Source: Lysobacter capsici
Lineage (GTDB): Bacteria > Pseudomonadota > Gammaproteobacteria > Xanthomonadales > Xanthomonadaceae
Reading direction: 5' to 3'
Length of the DNA stretch: 64,000 nt
Assembly: GCF_014779555.2 (NCBI RefSeq)
Contig: NZ_CP094357.1
Span: 1,364,001 to 1,428,000, forward strand
Made by a program: the position numbers and the translations under genes. This document shows, in pieces, positions 1-9,053 of this stretch. A model generated the notes under the pieces. That model was not told the DNA's origin. It made no database searches and saw only the letters and a program-made list of their open reading frames with translations. Positions within the stretch are counted from its first letter, which is position 1. Every line of letters starts with the position of its first letter.

Positions 1-1
1 G

Positions 2-1093
2 TTCGACCCGAAGGACGAATTCGACCGCAGCCCGATGCCGGGCGCGCCGGACTATCGCGACGAACGCAGTTGGGCGGCGCTGCCGACCCGGCGCGACGAC
101 GCCGACGCCACTCCGATCGGCATGCGCCACCGCCAGCTCGATGCGCCGGTCGATGTGTTCTTCATCCACCCGACCACGTATTTCTCGCGCGACAGCTGGA
201 ACCAGCCGCTGGGCGACGAACGCGCCGATCGCGGCACCGACTTCACTCTGCGCGCGCAGGCCAGCGCCTTCAACGACAGCGGCCGGGTGTTCGCGCCGTA
301 TTACCGGCAGATGTCGCTCGCCGGCTACGTGTCGGCGTCCGATGCGGACCGCGACAAGGCGCTGGATCTGGCCTACGCCGACGTGCGCGCCGCGTTCGCC
401 GCGTACCTGCAGCATTATTCCAACGGCCGGCCCTTCATCATCGCCGCGCACAGCCAGGGCAGCGGCCACGGCCTGCGCCTAGTGTCTGAGCTGATGTCCG
501 ACCTCGCCGCCGATCGCAGCCTGCGCAAGCGTCTGGTCGCGGCCTACCTGATCGGCGCGCCGGTGCCGCGCGACAGCCTGCAGCGGGTGATCCCCGGCGT
601 GCCGCTGTGCAACGCGCCGAGCCAGACCGGTTGCGCGGTGTTCTACAACTCGGTCGAGGCCGGCGAAGACCGGCCCAAGCGGTTCGAGCGGGTGCGCGCG
701 TGGTATCCCGACGGTTATCGCACCATCGAACAGCCGTCGTTGCTGTGCGTGAACCCGGTGACCTGGCGCGCCGACGAAACCGTCAGCGAGGCCTCGGCGC
801 ATCGCGGTTCGGTGCATGCCGAGCCGCGGCGTCCCTTGCCCGAGCCGCAATCGGGCCGGGTGACCGCGCAATGCCAGGACGGCCTGCTGTCGGTGAGCTT
901 GCCCGACGGCGAATGGCGCCGGTTCTGGTTCGGCGGCGATCAGCACGTCAACGACTATCAACTGTTCTACATGGACATCCGCGCCAATGCCGCGCAGCGG
1001 GTCGCGGCGATGCGCAAGGGTTCGAACGCGACGCAGGGGACGGCCACGCCGACGCGCGGCAAGGCCAAGGCCGCGCGCAAGCCCAAGCGCTGA
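2..1093 (+). CDS. DUF3089 family alpha/beta hydrolase (5' end outside window)
   Basis: The frame is open from base 2, so the gene begins left of the window; an internal ATG at 35 lies just before the conserved part and is probably not the start. DUF3089 proteins are alpha/beta-hydrolase-fold enzymes of unknown substrate. The visible part has the FFIHPTTY strand typical of the family and a nucleophile elbow AHSQG (about residues 140-144 counted from the ATG at 35). It also has the late block with a Gly-Asp-Gln-His (GDQHVNDY) that would supply the catalytic histidine. The C-terminus is a basic Lys/Ala tail. Whether a signal peptide is present cannot be seen because the N-terminus is missing. 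Confidence 0.8.
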   Translation, partial: FDPKDEFDRSPMPGAPDYRDERSWAALPTRRDDADATPIGMRHRQLDAPVDVFFIHPTTYFSRDSWNQPLGDERADRGTDFTLRAQASAFNDSGRVFAPYYRQMSLAGYVSASDADRDKALDLAYADVRAAFAAYLQHYSNGRPFIIAAHSQGSGHGLRLVSELMSDLAADRSLRKRLVAAYLIGAPVPRDSLQRVIPGVPLCNAPSQTGCAVFYNSVEAGEDRPKRFERVRAWYPDGYRTIEQPSLLCVNPVTWRADETVSEASAHRGSVHAEPRRPLPEPQSGRVTAQCQDGLLSVSLPDGEWRRFWFGGDQHVNDYQLFYMDIRANAAQRVAAMRKGSNATQGTATPTRGKAKAARKPKR

Positions 1094-1158
1094 GCGTTTC
1101 GCGTCGCCGCATGGGCGACGCGGCGGATCGCGACCGCGCGGCGCATTACACTGCGCTG

Positions 1159-1664
1159 ATGAATCTCGACGCCGACATCGTGCCGGGCCGATCCATCGGC
1201 GGCATCGTTCTGGGTCAGCAAGCGCTGGAACCGATCGAGCGTCTGCAACAGCGCGCCCGGGTCGTCGCAAGGCCGGCCCTGAACCCCGACTACACCTGCT
1301 ACGACATCGACGAGGCGATGACGATCGTCGTCGCCAATCATGATTTCCTCGTCGCCAATCTGGCCGCGCGCGGCGGTTACCGCGGCCGTTTGTTCGGCTA
1401 CATCCATGCCGGCATGCGCGTGCATGAGCTGATCGCCGGGCGCCCAGCGCCTTGCTGCGGGCGATCCACCTGCATAACGAATTCGTGTACCTGGACCGCG
1501 CCGAGAGCGTCGGTTTCCTGTTGCCGCCGCGCTACGACGACGTGGCCGACCGGATCGAGCATCTGCCGGCCGAGCTCGTGCTCGACACGTTGTATGTGAT
1601 GCCGCCGGCGATGCGGCAGGTGCCGGGTCGTGACGGCAAGCCGGTGTGGCGGCCGGTCGATTGA
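1159..1664 (+). pseudogene. Conserved-looking hypothetical gene broken by a frameshift
   Basis: Two overlapping frames join into one protein-like sequence. The first runs from ATG 1159 (MNLDADIVPG...) to about 1440, and the second continues in a different frame to the stop at 1662-1664 (...LLRAIHLHNEFVYLD...). The frame change falls in the GGGCGCCC run near 1436-1445, so a one-base insertion or deletion, real or a sequencing error, would explain it. The repaired product is about 168 residues with no signal peptide and no domain I recognise. It contains the phrase GRSIGGIVLG near its start. It lies 65 bp after the DUF3089 gene on the same strand. Confidence 0.5.
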
Positions 1665-2084
1665 GCCGCCGCGCATTGGGATGCGGGTGGATCGCTGAGA
1701 TGGTGGGCTGAAGCGCCGACTTGTGCGTTGGTACTGTCTTGCTCGGACGTTGCATCGTGCGATCGGAGCGGGCTGACGAACTCGTTGAGCGAACGGCCGT
1801 GGCGTCGCGCGCGGATGGTCCAAGCCGACAGGCATCGCGTTGCCGATAGCGAGGCATGGTTGCGCGAATCGCGCTCGGGCCGACCCATGGGCAAAGGCGA
1901 GTGCCTGCCGCCGAAAACGAAATCGGAGCGCCGATCGGGGGGGTGATCGGCGCTCCGTTGCAGATCACCGTGGCGTATCGCTCGCCACGGCTTTGCAAAA
2001 GCGGGAAATTCGCGACGCGCGATGGCGTCGTGTGGGTCGTGTGAGCGTGGGCGGCGGTTGCGGTGCCTGCGGCCCTCACCCCAA
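1665..2084. other. Non-coding stretch, no gene recognised
   Basis: About 420 bp between the broken gene and the chitinase terminator. Short open frames occur on both strands but none has a ribosome-binding site or a protein-like composition. Nothing else is recognised. Confidence 0.5.
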
Positions 2085-2110
2085 CCCCTCTCCCGCGAGC
2101 GGGAGAGGGG
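2085..2110 (-). terminator. Hairpin downstream of the chitinase gene
   Basis: A perfect 11-bp stem (CCCCTCTCCCG / CGGGAGAGGGG) with a four-base loop begins 17 bp past the chitinase stop. There is no clear U-tract on the minus strand, so it may be a repeat-derived hairpin that stabilises the 3' end rather than a classical intrinsic terminator. Confidence 0.55.
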
Positions 2111-2127
2111 CTTTCACGTCAGGCCGA

Positions 2128-4191
2128 TTACTTCAGGCCATCGTTGATCGCGGTGGCCAGGCTGCCCTGGGCGTCGTCGCCGCTGAATTCCCAGAAGAAC
2201 GCGCCGCCCAGGCCCTGGGCCTTGACGTACTGCATCTTCTGGCCGATCAGCTGCGGCGTGTCGTAGCTCCACATCGTGGTGCCGTTGTACTTCCAGGTGG
2301 CCTGCGCGTTGTTGTCGGTGTAGACCGTGCCGGGCAGGTTCTTGAGCACCTTGTAGTCCTCGATGCCCGCCTCGTAGGTGCCCGGCGCGGCGCTGCCGCT
2401 CTGGTATAGGCCGTTGTTGACGTTGGGCACGTTGGTCCAGCCGCGGCCGTAGAAGCCGATGCCAAGGTTGAGCTTGCTGGCCGGCACGCCGCGCGACAGG
2501 AAGGCTTCGATGGCGTCGTTGGAGTTGTACAGCTTGACGTCGCCGGTCGACGGATCGTTCGGCGAGGCGAACAGCGCCGAGTGGTGATTCGTCTTGGCTT
2601 CCCAACCGCCGTGGAAGTCGTAGGTCATCACGTTGATGAAATCCAGGTACTGGTGGTACGCACCGGGATTGGTCACACGGATCTTGTCGATGCCGGCGCC
2701 GACCGCGACGGTCAGCAACAGGCCCGGACGCACCGCGTCGAGCTGACGACGGAACTCGGCCAGCAACGCGGTGAAGTTGGCGTTGTCCTCCGGACGCTGC
2801 GCCGTCGGGCACTCGATACCGCAGACCACCGGGTATTCCCAGTCGATGTCGATGCCGTCGAACACGCCGGCCGCCGCGCCCGGACCGCCCGCGCCGTCGG
2901 TGACCGGCAGGTTGCCCTTGATGTAGGCGTCGACGCAGGACGCGACGAAGGCCTGACGGTTTTCAGGACGCGCCGCACTCGGGAAGTTGCGCGACCAGGT
3001 CCAGCCGCCGAGCGAGATCAGCACCTTGATGTTCGGGTGCTTGGCCTTGAGCTGCTTGAGCTGATTCCAGCTGCCGCGCAACGGCTGATCCCAGGTATCG
3101 GCCGCGCCGCTGACGCTTTCGCCGGCCTGGAAGGCCTTGGTGTAATCGGCGAACGCATCGCCGCCGGCGCCGGTGTTCGGATCGGACGCGACGGTCACGC
3201 CGACTTCGCAGCGGTTGTTGCGCACGTTGCCGAAGGCGTAGTTGATGTGGGTCAGCTTGCTGGCCGAACCGCTGGTGTCGATGTTCTTGACCCGGTAGTT
3301 GCGGCCGTAGATGCCCCACTGGGCGAAGTAGCCGATCACCTTCTTGTTGCCGCCGACGACCGGCGGTTTGGTGGTCGCGCTGATCGACGCGCTCTGCGCC
3401 GAGGCGTTGCCGGCGTTGTCGCGCGCGCGCACGGTGAAGCTGTAGCTGGTGCTCGCGGCCAGGCCGCTGACGGTGTAGCTGTTGCTCGCCGGCGAACCGA
3501 CGAGGCTGCCGCTGCGATACACGTCGTAACCGGCCACGCCGCTGCCGCCGCTGTTGTCGGTCGACGCGTTCCAGCTCAGCGAGACGCTGTTGGAGGTCTG
3601 CGACGGCGAGCTCAGGCCGCCGGGGACGCTCGGCGGGGTGGTGTCGGCCGGGCCGGAGGCGACGGTGATGCTGACCGCGGCCGAGGTCTTGGTCGCGCCG
3701 AGGTTGTCCTTGGCGACCGCGGTGAAGCTATGGCTGCCGGCGGTGGCGTTGTTCCAGGTCACCGCATACGGCGCGCTGGAGTCGACGCCGAGCGAGCTGG
3801 CGCCGCGGAAGAATTCGACGCTGGCGACGGTGCCGTCGCTGTCGGCGGCGTTGGCGCTGACGGCGATGTTGGCGCCGACGTTGTAGCTGGCGCCGGCGGT
3901 CGGCGAGGTCAGCGACACGGTCGGTGCCTGATTGCCCGGGCCGGTGCCGCATACGCCCAGGTCGGCGTAGTAGTTGCAGCTCGGGCAGTAGTTGGGCGGG
4001 GTGTTCCAGATCGGGCCGTTGGCCTGATACAGATGATTTTGGTACGTCATCTTGTCGCCGGCGGCGTAGATGGCGGTTGCGTTCCAGGCGGCGACGCCGG
4101 CGCAGGACGCGCCTTGGGCGTAGGCCGTCGACAGCGACGATGCGGCAAGCATGGTCGACAACAGCAGGTGGGCGGACCGAGTGTGTCTCAT
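2128..4191 (-). CDS. Secreted modular GH18 chitinase
   Basis: Endo-acting chitinase family, hydrolysing beta-1,4-GlcNAc linkages outside the cell. The chosen ATG (4191) gives 687 residues and follows an AGAGGAAG ribosome site; the frame is open a further 58 codons upstream without features. Domains: Sec signal peptide 1-26 (cut after AYAQ), a CBM5/12 chitin-binding module with paired cysteines about 27-85, a bacterial Ig-like domain about 88-178, fibronectin III about 184-275, and GH18 about 284-685. The catalytic DxxDxDxE motif is complete (DGIDIDWE, residues 445-452, acid/base Glu452), and the SLGGW strand is present at about 393-397. It is monocistronic, with a long upstream region holding a LacI-type palindrome and a hairpin downstream. 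The family assignment is firm; the exact chitinase subtype is not. Confidence 0.95.
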   Translation of the reverse strand: MRHTRSAHLLLSTMLAASSLSTAYAQGASCAGVAAWNATAIYAAGDKMTYQNHLYQANGPIWNTPPNYCPSCNYYADLGVCGTGPGNQAPTVSLTSPTAGASYNVGANIAVSANAADSDGTVASVEFFRGASSLGVDSSAPYAVTWNNATAGSHSFTAVAKDNLGATKTSAAVSITVASGPADTTPPSVPGGLSSPSQTSNSVSLSWNASTDNSGGSGVAGYDVYRSGSLVGSPASNSYTVSGLAASTSYSFTVRARDNAGNASAQSASISATTKPPVVGGNKKVIGYFAQWGIYGRNYRVKNIDTSGSASKLTHINYAFGNVRNNRCEVGVTVASDPNTGAGGDAFADYTKAFQAGESVSGAADTWDQPLRGSWNQLKQLKAKHPNIKVLISLGGWTWSRNFPSAARPENRQAFVASCVDAYIKGNLPVTDGAGGPGAAAGVFDGIDIDWEYPVVCGIECPTAQRPEDNANFTALLAEFRRQLDAVRPGLLLTVAVGAGIDKIRVTNPGAYHQYLDFINVMTYDFHGGWEAKTNHHSALFASPNDPSTGDVKLYNSNDAIEAFLSRGVPASKLNLGIGFYGRGWTNVPNVNNGLYQSGSAAPGTYEAGIEDYKVLKNLPGTVYTDNNAQATWKYNGTTMWSYDTPQLIGQKMQYVKAQGLGGAFFWEFSGDDAQGSLATAINDGLK

Positions 4192-4893
4192 GGTGCTTCC
4201 TCTCTCCCGTGCATAGTCAAGACATTGCCGGCCATGGCCGGCCAGCGGCGGTTCCCGCCCGTGTTGAAGGAAGGCCCTCGAACCTTCCGTCGTGCATGGG
4301 AGGCTCGGGCCTCCTCGAGTGATCGGCGGATAACCGCCGTCGGTGATGCATTGCTTGCCGCGCACTGCCGCGGTAACGGCGCGACCGGGCGATAACCGGT
4401 CCGTGCGTTGGTGCCGATGATTCCTGTCTTGCGAGCCCGCGCGATCCCGCCGCGCTCCGCCTCCCTCGCGGCCTCGTTCACGGTGCTCGACCGAGTGCGA
4501 TGCGAAGCAAGCTGGAGTTGGCTGACAACGTTGTCAACTTAGGTCGTCATTCTTTGCGCCGCAGTTCACAGAAAGCCCTGGAAGCCCCTGACAACGTGGG
4601 TAGTGGATGCCCTGTTTTGCTGCGCCGCAGCGTGCCGCAGCGCGGCAATTTGCCTCAAAACGGACAAACGGATGTCCGAAGGACAAATGTGCGCACAGGC
4701 GTGCTGGGCTGGGGGCCGGCCTGGCGCGCTAAGGAGAGCGGGGGCGCGCGCAGGTCTCGCGATGGCGGCTCAGCGTCGGGGCAGGTCCGGTTGCGTCATT
4801 GCGTCATTGCGACGCCAAGACGTGGCGAGCGAGCGCGGATCGGCGATCAGTCTCCAGCGATCGCTGCGCGCCGGTTTGATCGCGCTGGAGGCG
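4192..4893. other. Long non-coding upstream region of the chitinase
   Basis: About 700 bp without a convincing gene, between the chitinase start and a small minus-strand gene. It holds one perfect palindrome (4523-4536), a related half-site (4589-4597), and GGACAAA direct repeats around 4660-4685. I see no strong sigma-70 promoter. Confidence 0.5.
4523..4536. promoter_or_regulatory. Palindromic operator, LacI-family style, upstream of the chitinase
   Basis: TGACAACGTTGTCA is a perfect 14-bp palindrome with a central CG, the shape of LacI-family operators. A second half-site TGACAACGT lies at 4589-4597, 66 bp away. The sequence lies about 330 bp upstream of the chitinase start, and all neighbouring genes point the same way, so the chitinase is the likely target. 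Regulation by a GlcNAc- or chitin-responsive repressor such as NagR is inference; no such regulator lies in this window. Confidence 0.5.
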
Positions 4894-5271
4894 CTATGCG
4901 CGTTTGTCCTCGACATGCACGACGCTCAGTTCGCGGCCATCGAGGTCGCGCTGGGCGCGGCCGGTCAGGCCGATCACGAGTTCGCTCGCTTCGATTTCGC
5001 CGTCGTCCTCGACATAAGTGAGCACGTCCGGGTGATGGCAGGTGACGATCCAGCCCGGCAACGGATTCAGGTCGATCACGCTGAAGTCGGCGGCCGGCGA
5101 ACCTACGTGAACCGGTCCGTATTCGCGCAGGATGTCGCGGGCCTGCGTCGCCAGATCGCCCTCGGGCGCCATCAGGATCACGCAGGTGCCATGCGCGAAC
5201 AGCACCCAGGATTTTTGTTCGCCGATGATGATGCGGCGCCAGGTGGCCGCTGCTTCGTTCGGGTTTGTCAT
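4894..5271 (-). CDS. Hypothetical protein
   Basis: 125 residues from ATG 5271 (MTNPNEAAATWRRII...); an upstream extension in the same frame has shadow-like Arg/Ser-rich composition and was left out. No signal peptide or membrane segment is visible. The product is acidic toward its C-terminus, mixed alpha/beta, with the phrases SWVLFAHGTCVILM and GWIVTCHHPDVL. I do not recognise the family. It lies 49 bp downstream of the alpha/beta hydrolase on the same strand and may share its transcript. No Shine-Dalgarno sequence is obvious. Confidence 0.65.
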   Translation of the reverse strand: MTNPNEAAATWRRIIIGEQKSWVLFAHGTCVILMAPEGDLATQARDILREYGPVHVGSPAADFSVIDLNPLPGWIVTCHHPDVLTYVEDDGEIEASELVIGLTGRAQRDLDGRELSVVHVEDKRA

Positions 5272-5320
5272 GAGGTGAAATCCAAGCTGACCGGGCGCGC
5301 GAGCGGAATGCGGGTCGAGT

Positions 5321-6382
5321 TCAATCCATTGCGTCGAGATGAGTGAGCAAGGCCCGGTTGAAGCGCGACGGCGCTTCGACCTGCGGCGAATGGCCGAGGT
5401 CTTCGAATTCGACCAGCCTCGCGCCAGGGATTGCCTTGGCGGCGGCGCGTCCGAGCGATGGATACAGGCCCAGCCTTGCCTTGAGCGCATCGTCGGCCAG
5501 ATCGCGATTGATCGCGGTGCGGTCGCGCTGGCCGATGAACAAAGTGGTCGGCACGCGCAGCCGCGCGAACTCGTGCACCACCGGCTGGGTGAACACCATC
5601 TCCGAGGTCAGCGCCTGGTTCCAGGCCACGCGTTCGCGGCCGGGGCCGGCGTACAGGCCGGCGAGCATGCCGACCCATCGGTCGTACTCGGGTTTCCATT
5701 GGCCGCTGTAGTACACGTTCTGCTGATATTGCTTGATGGTCGCGAACGAGGTCTTGAGTTCGCGCGCATAGGCCTCGTCGACGCTGCGCCACGGCACGCC
5801 GAGCGCCTTCCAGTCTTCCAGGCCGATCGGGTTGACCAGCAGCAGCCGCTGGGTGGCCTGCGGATACATCAGCGCGTAACGCACGGCGAGCATGCCGCCC
5901 ATCGAGTGGCCGACGATCGCGGCGCGTTCGATGCCCAGCGACGCGAGCAGGGCCTGGGTGTCGGCGGCCAGTTTGTGCAGGCTGTATTGGTGATGCTCGG
6001 GCTTGCTGGATTTGCAGAAGCCGATCTGGTCGGGCGCGATCACCCGATAGCCGGCCTCGGTCAAGGCGGCGATTGCCGATTCCCAAGTCGCCGCGCAGAA
6101 ATTCTTGCCGTGCAGCAGGACCACGCTGCGGCCGTTGGGCTTGGCCGGCCGCACGTCCATGTAGGCCATACGCACCGCTTCGCCCTGCGAGCGGAATTCG
6201 CGGTAGGCGACCGGGTAGGGGTAGTCGAAGCCTTGCAACTCCATGCCGTAGCTGGGGTCGGCGGCGGAGACGGCGGCTTGGTTCGCCGCGGGCGTGGCGG
6301 CGACGCTCAGCGCCGACAGCAGGGAACACAGGATCGCGGCGGGCAGGCGCATGGTCGTCGGCCGGAGAGAGGGAGCGCTCAT
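5321..6382 (-). CDS. Exported alpha/beta hydrolase
   Basis: Alpha/beta-hydrolase-fold enzyme, probably an esterase or C-C hydrolase of unknown substrate. Motifs in order: oxyanion strand LLHGKNF (about 89-95), nucleophile elbow GHSMGG (Ser160), acid region GQRDRTA, and catalytic His in DLGHSPQ near the C-terminus, so the triad looks complete. The N-terminus carries a hydrophobic signal peptide ending near VAATPA, so the enzyme is periplasmic or secreted. Two ATG codons are possible (6382, and 6352 giving MRLPAAILCS); neither has a good ribosome site and the shorter form has the more usual signal peptide. It is divergent from the next gene. Confidence 0.85.
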   Translation of the reverse strand: MSAPSLRPTTMRLPAAILCSLLSALSVAATPAANQAAVSAADPSYGMELQGFDYPYPVAYREFRSQGEAVRMAYMDVRPAKPNGRSVVLLHGKNFCAATWESAIAALTEAGYRVIAPDQIGFCKSSKPEHHQYSLHKLAADTQALLASLGIERAAIVGHSMGGMLAVRYALMYPQATQRLLLVNPIGLEDWKALGVPWRSVDEAYARELKTSFATIKQYQQNVYYSGQWKPEYDRWVGMLAGLYAGPGRERVAWNQALTSEMVFTQPVVHEFARLRVPTTLFIGQRDRTAINRDLADDALKARLGLYPSLGRAAAKAIPGARLVEFEDLGHSPQVEAPSRFNRALLTHLDAMD

Positions 6383-6467
6383 CCTAAAGCAGGTGTGCGG
6401 GCGGGCGATGCCGGCGCTATAGTCGCAGCGCGCAGTTCCCAGTCACCGCCGCCATGGAGGCCTTCGG

Positions 6468-6941
6468 ATGGAATCGACGATCAAGTGCAGTGTGCTCGCC
6501 GCTTGTTTCATGCTCGGTTTGAGCGTCGCGGCGGCCCAGGCCGGCGAACGCCTGCCGGTGTTGGACGAATCGCCCGCGTGCGCGCACCAGAAGCTCGGCG
6601 TGGTGACGATCGAAGCCGGCAATCGGGTCACCGAGGTAAGCATGGATCCCAATCCGAGCCCGGTGAATTACGCCCGCGCCTTCGATCGGCTGGCCGAGGC
6701 GGCGGCGCAGCAGGGCGGCAATGCGGTGGTGTTGCGGCGGCATCGCGCGACGTACTACACCCGTTCGGGCAAGCGCACGCCCGAGGCGGTGCATGTGCAG
6801 CTCAGCGGCGCGGCGATCCGTCTGGAAGGCGACCCGACGGCATGCCGGCTGATCGTGGTCGATCCGCGCGAGTACTCGCACCGGCGCGAGACCGACAAGA
6901 TCGTGCAGACGACTTCGGATAAGGCGTATCAGTCGGATTGA
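6468..6941 (+). CDS. Small exported protein, unknown function
   Basis: 157 residues with a Sec signal peptide (about 1-25, cut after AAAQA) and two cysteines in the mature part that could pair. A GGAGG ribosome site lies 9 bp before ATG 6468. The core, with LGVVTIEAGNRV followed by an Ala-rich helix and GGNAVVLRRHRAT, has the short alpha/beta pattern of periplasmic RcsF/YbjQ-like folds; this is a resemblance only. It is divergent from the exported hydrolase with an 85-bp gap. Confidence 0.7.
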   Translation: MESTIKCSVLAACFMLGLSVAAAQAGERLPVLDESPACAHQKLGVVTIEAGNRVTEVSMDPNPSPVNYARAFDRLAEAAAQQGGNAVVLRRHRATYYTRSGKRTPEAVHVQLSGAAIRLEGDPTACRLIVVDPREYSHRRETDKIVQTTSDKAYQSD

Positions 6942-7141
6942 ACGGTCTGATGGATCGGGTCGAGTCGATGGCGTCGTGTCGATTGCTCAGTGGATGCGCC
7001 GGCACCTGATCGGCGCACGCATGACCGGAGTGTCGTTCGCGCCATCACGGCCTGAGCCGGCTTTACTTGGCCTGCTCAAAGCGGCCTGCTCAAATCAGAT
7101 GGCTAACCGGCTCGCCTGAATCGACCAGCCCGATTCCGCCC

Positions 7142-7169
7142 GCCCGAACCGGCCTCAACCGGTTCGGGC
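7142..7169 (-). terminator. Hairpin after the cytochrome c gene
   Basis: Perfect 11-bp stem GCCCGAACCGG / CCGGTTCGGGC with a six-base loop, starting 13 bp beyond the last gene of the dehydrogenase operon. No U-tract follows on the minus strand, so 3'-end protection or weak termination is as likely as strong intrinsic termination. Confidence 0.5.
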
Positions 7170-7182
7170 CAGCGCATCAACC

Positions 7183-8469
7183 TCAGTGCGCCTTGCCGCC
7201 CGACTCGCGCAGAGCGCGCACCTGTTTCGCATCCACCGCGCCGGTCTGCCCGCCGTAACGACCGCGCAACCACTGCGCCAGTTCGGCGACCTGGGCATCG
7301 TCGAGTTGGTCGCCGAAACCCGGCATGTCCTGCATGCGTTCCAGGCCGGGCAGATCGTGTTCGGGCAGGCCGTCGAGGATCGCGACGATCAGATTGTGCG
7401 GATCGGCGTCGCGCAGGCCGCTGTTGCCGAGCAGCGCCGGCGCCACATGCGGCACCCCGGCGCCGTCGCGGCCGTGGCAGCCGGCGCACAACGCGTAATA
7501 GCGTTGCCGCGCCGGCGAGGCGTCGTCGCCGGCCGCGGGTTTCGCAACGGCCGCGGCCGCCGCTGGCGTGTCGCCGGTGAGGTAAACCGCCAGCGCATCG
7601 AGATCGTCGCCGCGCAGCCGGCTGCTCGACAGATTCACCACTTTGAGCATTTCGTCCGAGGCCACCGCATGCGGGCCGATGCCGGTGGCCAGATAAGCGC
7701 GCAGGCCGGCGCGATCCCAGCCGCGCGCGGCCAACGCTTGCGGCGTCAGCGCGGGCGCGGCGAAACGGCCCAGCGCGTTATTGCCGGCCAGCGGACGATC
7801 GCGATCGACCTGCCCGAGCACGCCGCGCGGGCTGTGGCATTCGCCGCAGTGGCCGAGCGTTTCGGCCAGGTATTCGCCGCGTTTCCATGCGGCAGATTGC
7901 CCTTGCGATGCCGGTCGCGCATCGGCCCCCGCGAACAACCAGTTCCAGGCATGAATGCCGGTGCGGATATTGAACGGGAAGCCCACGCCGTTCTTGCGGT
8001 TTTCCTGCTTCACCGCCGGGCGCGTCATCAGATAGGCGTAGATCGCGTCGCTGTCTTCGCGGGTAATCGTCTTGTACGACACGTACGGCATCGCCGGATA
8101 CAGCTGATGGCCGTCGCGCGCTTCGCCGCGGGTGATCGCGTGGAAGAAGTCGTCGGCGCTGTAGCGGCCGATGCCGGTTTCGGCGTCGGGGGTGATGTTG
8201 GTGCCGTGGATGACGCCGAACGGCGAGGCCAGCGGCACGCCGCCGGCGAACGGCGCGCCATCGTCGGCGGTATGGCAGGCGGCGCAGTCGGCCGCGGCCG
8301 TCAGGTATTGGCCGCGTTCGATCTGGGCGGGCGTGGTTTGCACTTGCACGGCCGGGCCGCGGTGGTACCAGCGCGCGACCAGCCAATCGACCAGCAGCCA
8401 CACCAGCGCGATCAGCGCCAGCCAGAACAGCAGGCGCAGCAGCGAACGTTTCCAGCGGCGTCGGCTCAT
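7183..8469 (-). CDS. Membrane-anchored tri-haem cytochrome c
   Basis: 428 residues with one N-terminal membrane helix (about 10-30) after a basic MSRRRWKRS start. Three CxxCH haem sites follow: CAACH 62-66, CGECH 208-212 and CAGCH 328-332. The layout matches the cytochrome subunit of membrane alcohol and aldehyde dehydrogenases, which passes electrons from a periplasmic dehydrogenase to quinone or an oxidase. It is the third gene of the operon; its ATG overlaps the stop of the 2Fe-2S subunit (ATGA at 8466-8469), so it is translationally coupled and presumably the electron acceptor of that enzyme. Confidence 0.93.
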   Translation of the reverse strand: MSRRRWKRSLLRLLFWLALIALVWLLVDWLVARWYHRGPAVQVQTTPAQIERGQYLTAAADCAACHTADDGAPFAGGVPLASPFGVIHGTNITPDAETGIGRYSADDFFHAITRGEARDGHQLYPAMPYVSYKTITREDSDAIYAYLMTRPAVKQENRKNGVGFPFNIRTGIHAWNWLFAGADARPASQGQSAAWKRGEYLAETLGHCGECHSPRGVLGQVDRDRPLAGNNALGRFAAPALTPQALAARGWDRAGLRAYLATGIGPHAVASDEMLKVVNLSSSRLRGDDLDALAVYLTGDTPAAAAAVAKPAAGDDASPARQRYYALCAGCHGRDGAGVPHVAPALLGNSGLRDADPHNLIVAILDGLPEHDLPGLERMQDMPGFGDQLDDAQVAELAQWLRGRYGGQTGAVDAKQVRALRESGGKAH

Positions 8470-9053
8470 GGCGCCTTCTCCGCGTCATTGCGCTTGGTCG
8501 CGCGATCGCTGACCAATCCCGGCGTTTCCAGCACCAGCTGTTTCACCGCCTGGTAATAGCGCACGTATCCGGTGCAGCGGCACAAATGCGGATTGAGCGC
8601 CTCGGTGATCGTGTCCTCGACCTGCGCGCTCGCGATCGGCTGCTTGGCCAGGCGTTCCAGCAACACCGTCGTCGCATTGACGAACCCCGGCGTGCAGTAG
8701 CCGCACTGGAAACTGAAATGATCCAGAAACGCCTGCTGCACCGGCGACAGTTCGACGATCTTGCCGCTGTCGTCGCGCTTGGCATGGCCTTCGACGGTAC
8801 GGATGCGCTTGCCGTTGAAGTAATGCGCGCCGGTGATGCAACTGCGCACCTCGCGCGGGCCGTGTTCGTCGTCGACGATCACCGTGCAGGCGCGGCATAC
8901 GCCCTGGCCGCAGCCGAAGCGGGTGCCGGTCAGGCCCAGGTATTCGTGCAGCACGTCGACCAGCATCATGTCCTCGGGCACCTCGACCGGCGCCTGCGCG
9001 CGGCCGTTGATGTGCAAGGTCAGCGGACGGGTGCGGATGCTCGGGCTGCTCAT
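8466..9053 (-). CDS. 2Fe-2S subunit of a xanthine-oxidase-family dehydrogenase (IorA-like)
   Basis: 195 residues. The N-terminal plant-type ferredoxin domain has the CxxxxCxxC cluster ligands (C48, C53, C56 in CGQGVCRAC). The C-terminal helical domain carries the second cluster in FQCGYC and HLCRC. This is the usual small subunit that relays electrons from the molybdopterin active site. The start overlaps the large-subunit stop by four bases (9050-9053) and its own stop overlaps the cytochrome start. There is no FAD subunit, as in isoquinoline 1-oxidoreductase-type enzymes, so electrons probably pass directly to the cytochrome. Confidence 0.93.
   Translation of the reverse strand: MSSPSIRTRPLTLHINGRAQAPVEVPEDMMLVDVLHEYLGLTGTRFGCGQGVCRACTVIVDDEHGPREVRSCITGAHYFNGKRIRTVEGHAKRDDSGKIVELSPVQQAFLDHFSFQCGYCTPGFVNATTVLLERLAKQPIASAQVEDTITEALNPHLCRCTGYVRYYQAVKQLVLETPGLVSDRATKRNDAEKAP

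Noticed and set aside
2581-4395. 604-codon plus-strand frame over the chitinase
   Set aside because: Shadow of the chitinase gene with Arg/Val/Gly-rich composition and no motif.
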